Positions 43,700 through 43,905 of a stretch of DNA of 43,905 nucleotides are shown here, piece after piece (the first letter of the stretch is position 1; every line of letters begins with the position of its first letter). The notes beneath the pieces were generated by a model. That model was not told where the DNA came from and searched no databases. It saw nothing but the letters and a program-made list of their open reading frames with translations. The stretch lies in assembly GCA_945917765.1 (NCBI GenBank), contig CAMEHU010000012.1, forward strand, positions 1 to 43,905, written 5' to 3'. The position numbers were made by a program, and so were the translations under genes. Origin of the DNA: an uncultured Lachnospiraceae bacterium (GTDB taxonomy: Bacteria; Bacillota; Clostridia; TANB77; CAG-508).

Positions 43700-43846
43700 A
43701 TGTTTAAAAAGAAAATAAAAGTACATATATACAAAAATGAAATTTCATTAGTTTTGAAAGCCTTAAACGAATTTAGAAATGAGGCAATAGGAAAAGGTAG
43801 ATATACAGATTGTATTGATGAACTAATAATGAAATTAAATAAATAA
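43700..43846 (+). CDS. Small element-encoded protein, 48 aa
   Basis: A strong ribosome binding site (AAAGGGGGAA) precedes ATG 43700. Basic start (MFKKKIKVHIYKNE), then a helical body (LVLKALNEFRNEAIGKGRYTDCIDELIMKL). Small proteins of this type are common beside integrases in clostridial mobile elements. The function is unknown. Confidence 0.7.
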   Translation: MFKKKIKVHIYKNEISLVLKALNEFRNEAIGKGRYTDCIDELIMKLNK

Positions 43847-43852
43847 CATTTT

Positions 43853-43883
43853 GAACTGATTAAAAATGGTCAGTTCTTTTTTT
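43853..43883 (+). terminator. Terminator after the small protein
   Basis: GAACTGA pairs with TCAGTTC, followed by seven T. Confidence 0.85.
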
Positions 43884-43905
43884 ATGCCAGAAATGGAATA
43901 CATAG

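Overview
The window is AT-rich (about 28-30% GC in most genes), with AGGAGG-type ribosome binding sites, strong TTGACA-17-TATAAT promoters, intrinsic terminators, a class A-like RNase P RNA, a YtvI-like membrane protein, a DUF1540 protein and a large clostridial-type serine recombinase. This points to a low-GC, probably gut-associated member of the Clostridia. The species cannot be named from the sequence.

Layout. 1-5337: a small operon (TrmR-type methyltransferase, a hypothetical protein, YhbY), then a TetR repressor divergent from a MacB-type ABC efflux pair, with two matching palindromes around the divergent promoters. 5341-5806 is a 466-bp foldback sequence. 5848-13367: a frameshifted membrane protein, a U32 peptidase family protein, glmM-metG, an HD hydrolase, a GNAT fusion and a lipoprotein. 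13609-17232: a class B penicillin-binding protein and a His-rich CobW GTPase. 17348-24938: a 1-Cys peroxiredoxin gene cut in two by a 6.9-kb island that carries an aminoglycoside phosphotransferase-like protein, an unknown protein, a MYG1-like hydrolase, an HD hydrolase, two small proteins and a large serine recombinase. 25107-39065: a DedA-like protein, an orphan response regulator, an acetyltransferase, a DUF1540 protein, class II aldolase, a secreted M23 peptidase with dockerin-like repeats, a pseudouridine synthase, rnpB, a TetR protein, murD, a proline-rich protein, a CBS protein, a YtvI-like protein, a GC-richer gene of foreign appearance and a DUF1980-like protein. 39354-43846: secA, then the start of another mobile element with a tyrosine integrase preceded by TGTCCAC repeats.

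Two patterns stand out. First, all four frameshifted genes (5848-6427, 19662-20562, 22616-24191 and the distal peroxiredoxin half) look as if they carry one extra C directly before a glycine GGN codon. In each, the upstream frame therefore meets an in-frame CGG at the break. I found no in-frame CGG in any of the other recognised genes except the phosphotransferase cargo gene, which has two. This suggests either +1 frameshifting at an unassigned or starved CGG codon, or a systematic mutation or sequencing artefact. Second, intergenic hairpins with a GGGACGG...CCGTCCC core recur at 5341, 7903, 11748, 27716, 28782, 35824 and 39087-39193, which suggests a dispersed palindromic repeat family.

Most host genes are ordinary cell-envelope, translation and housekeeping functions (glmM, murD, PBP, M23, metG, YhbY, TrmR, pseudouridine synthase, rnpB, secA, fba). 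The accessory interest lies in the peroxiredoxin-disrupting island, the foldback repeats, the CGG-associated frameshifts and the integrase-proximal repeats at the right end.
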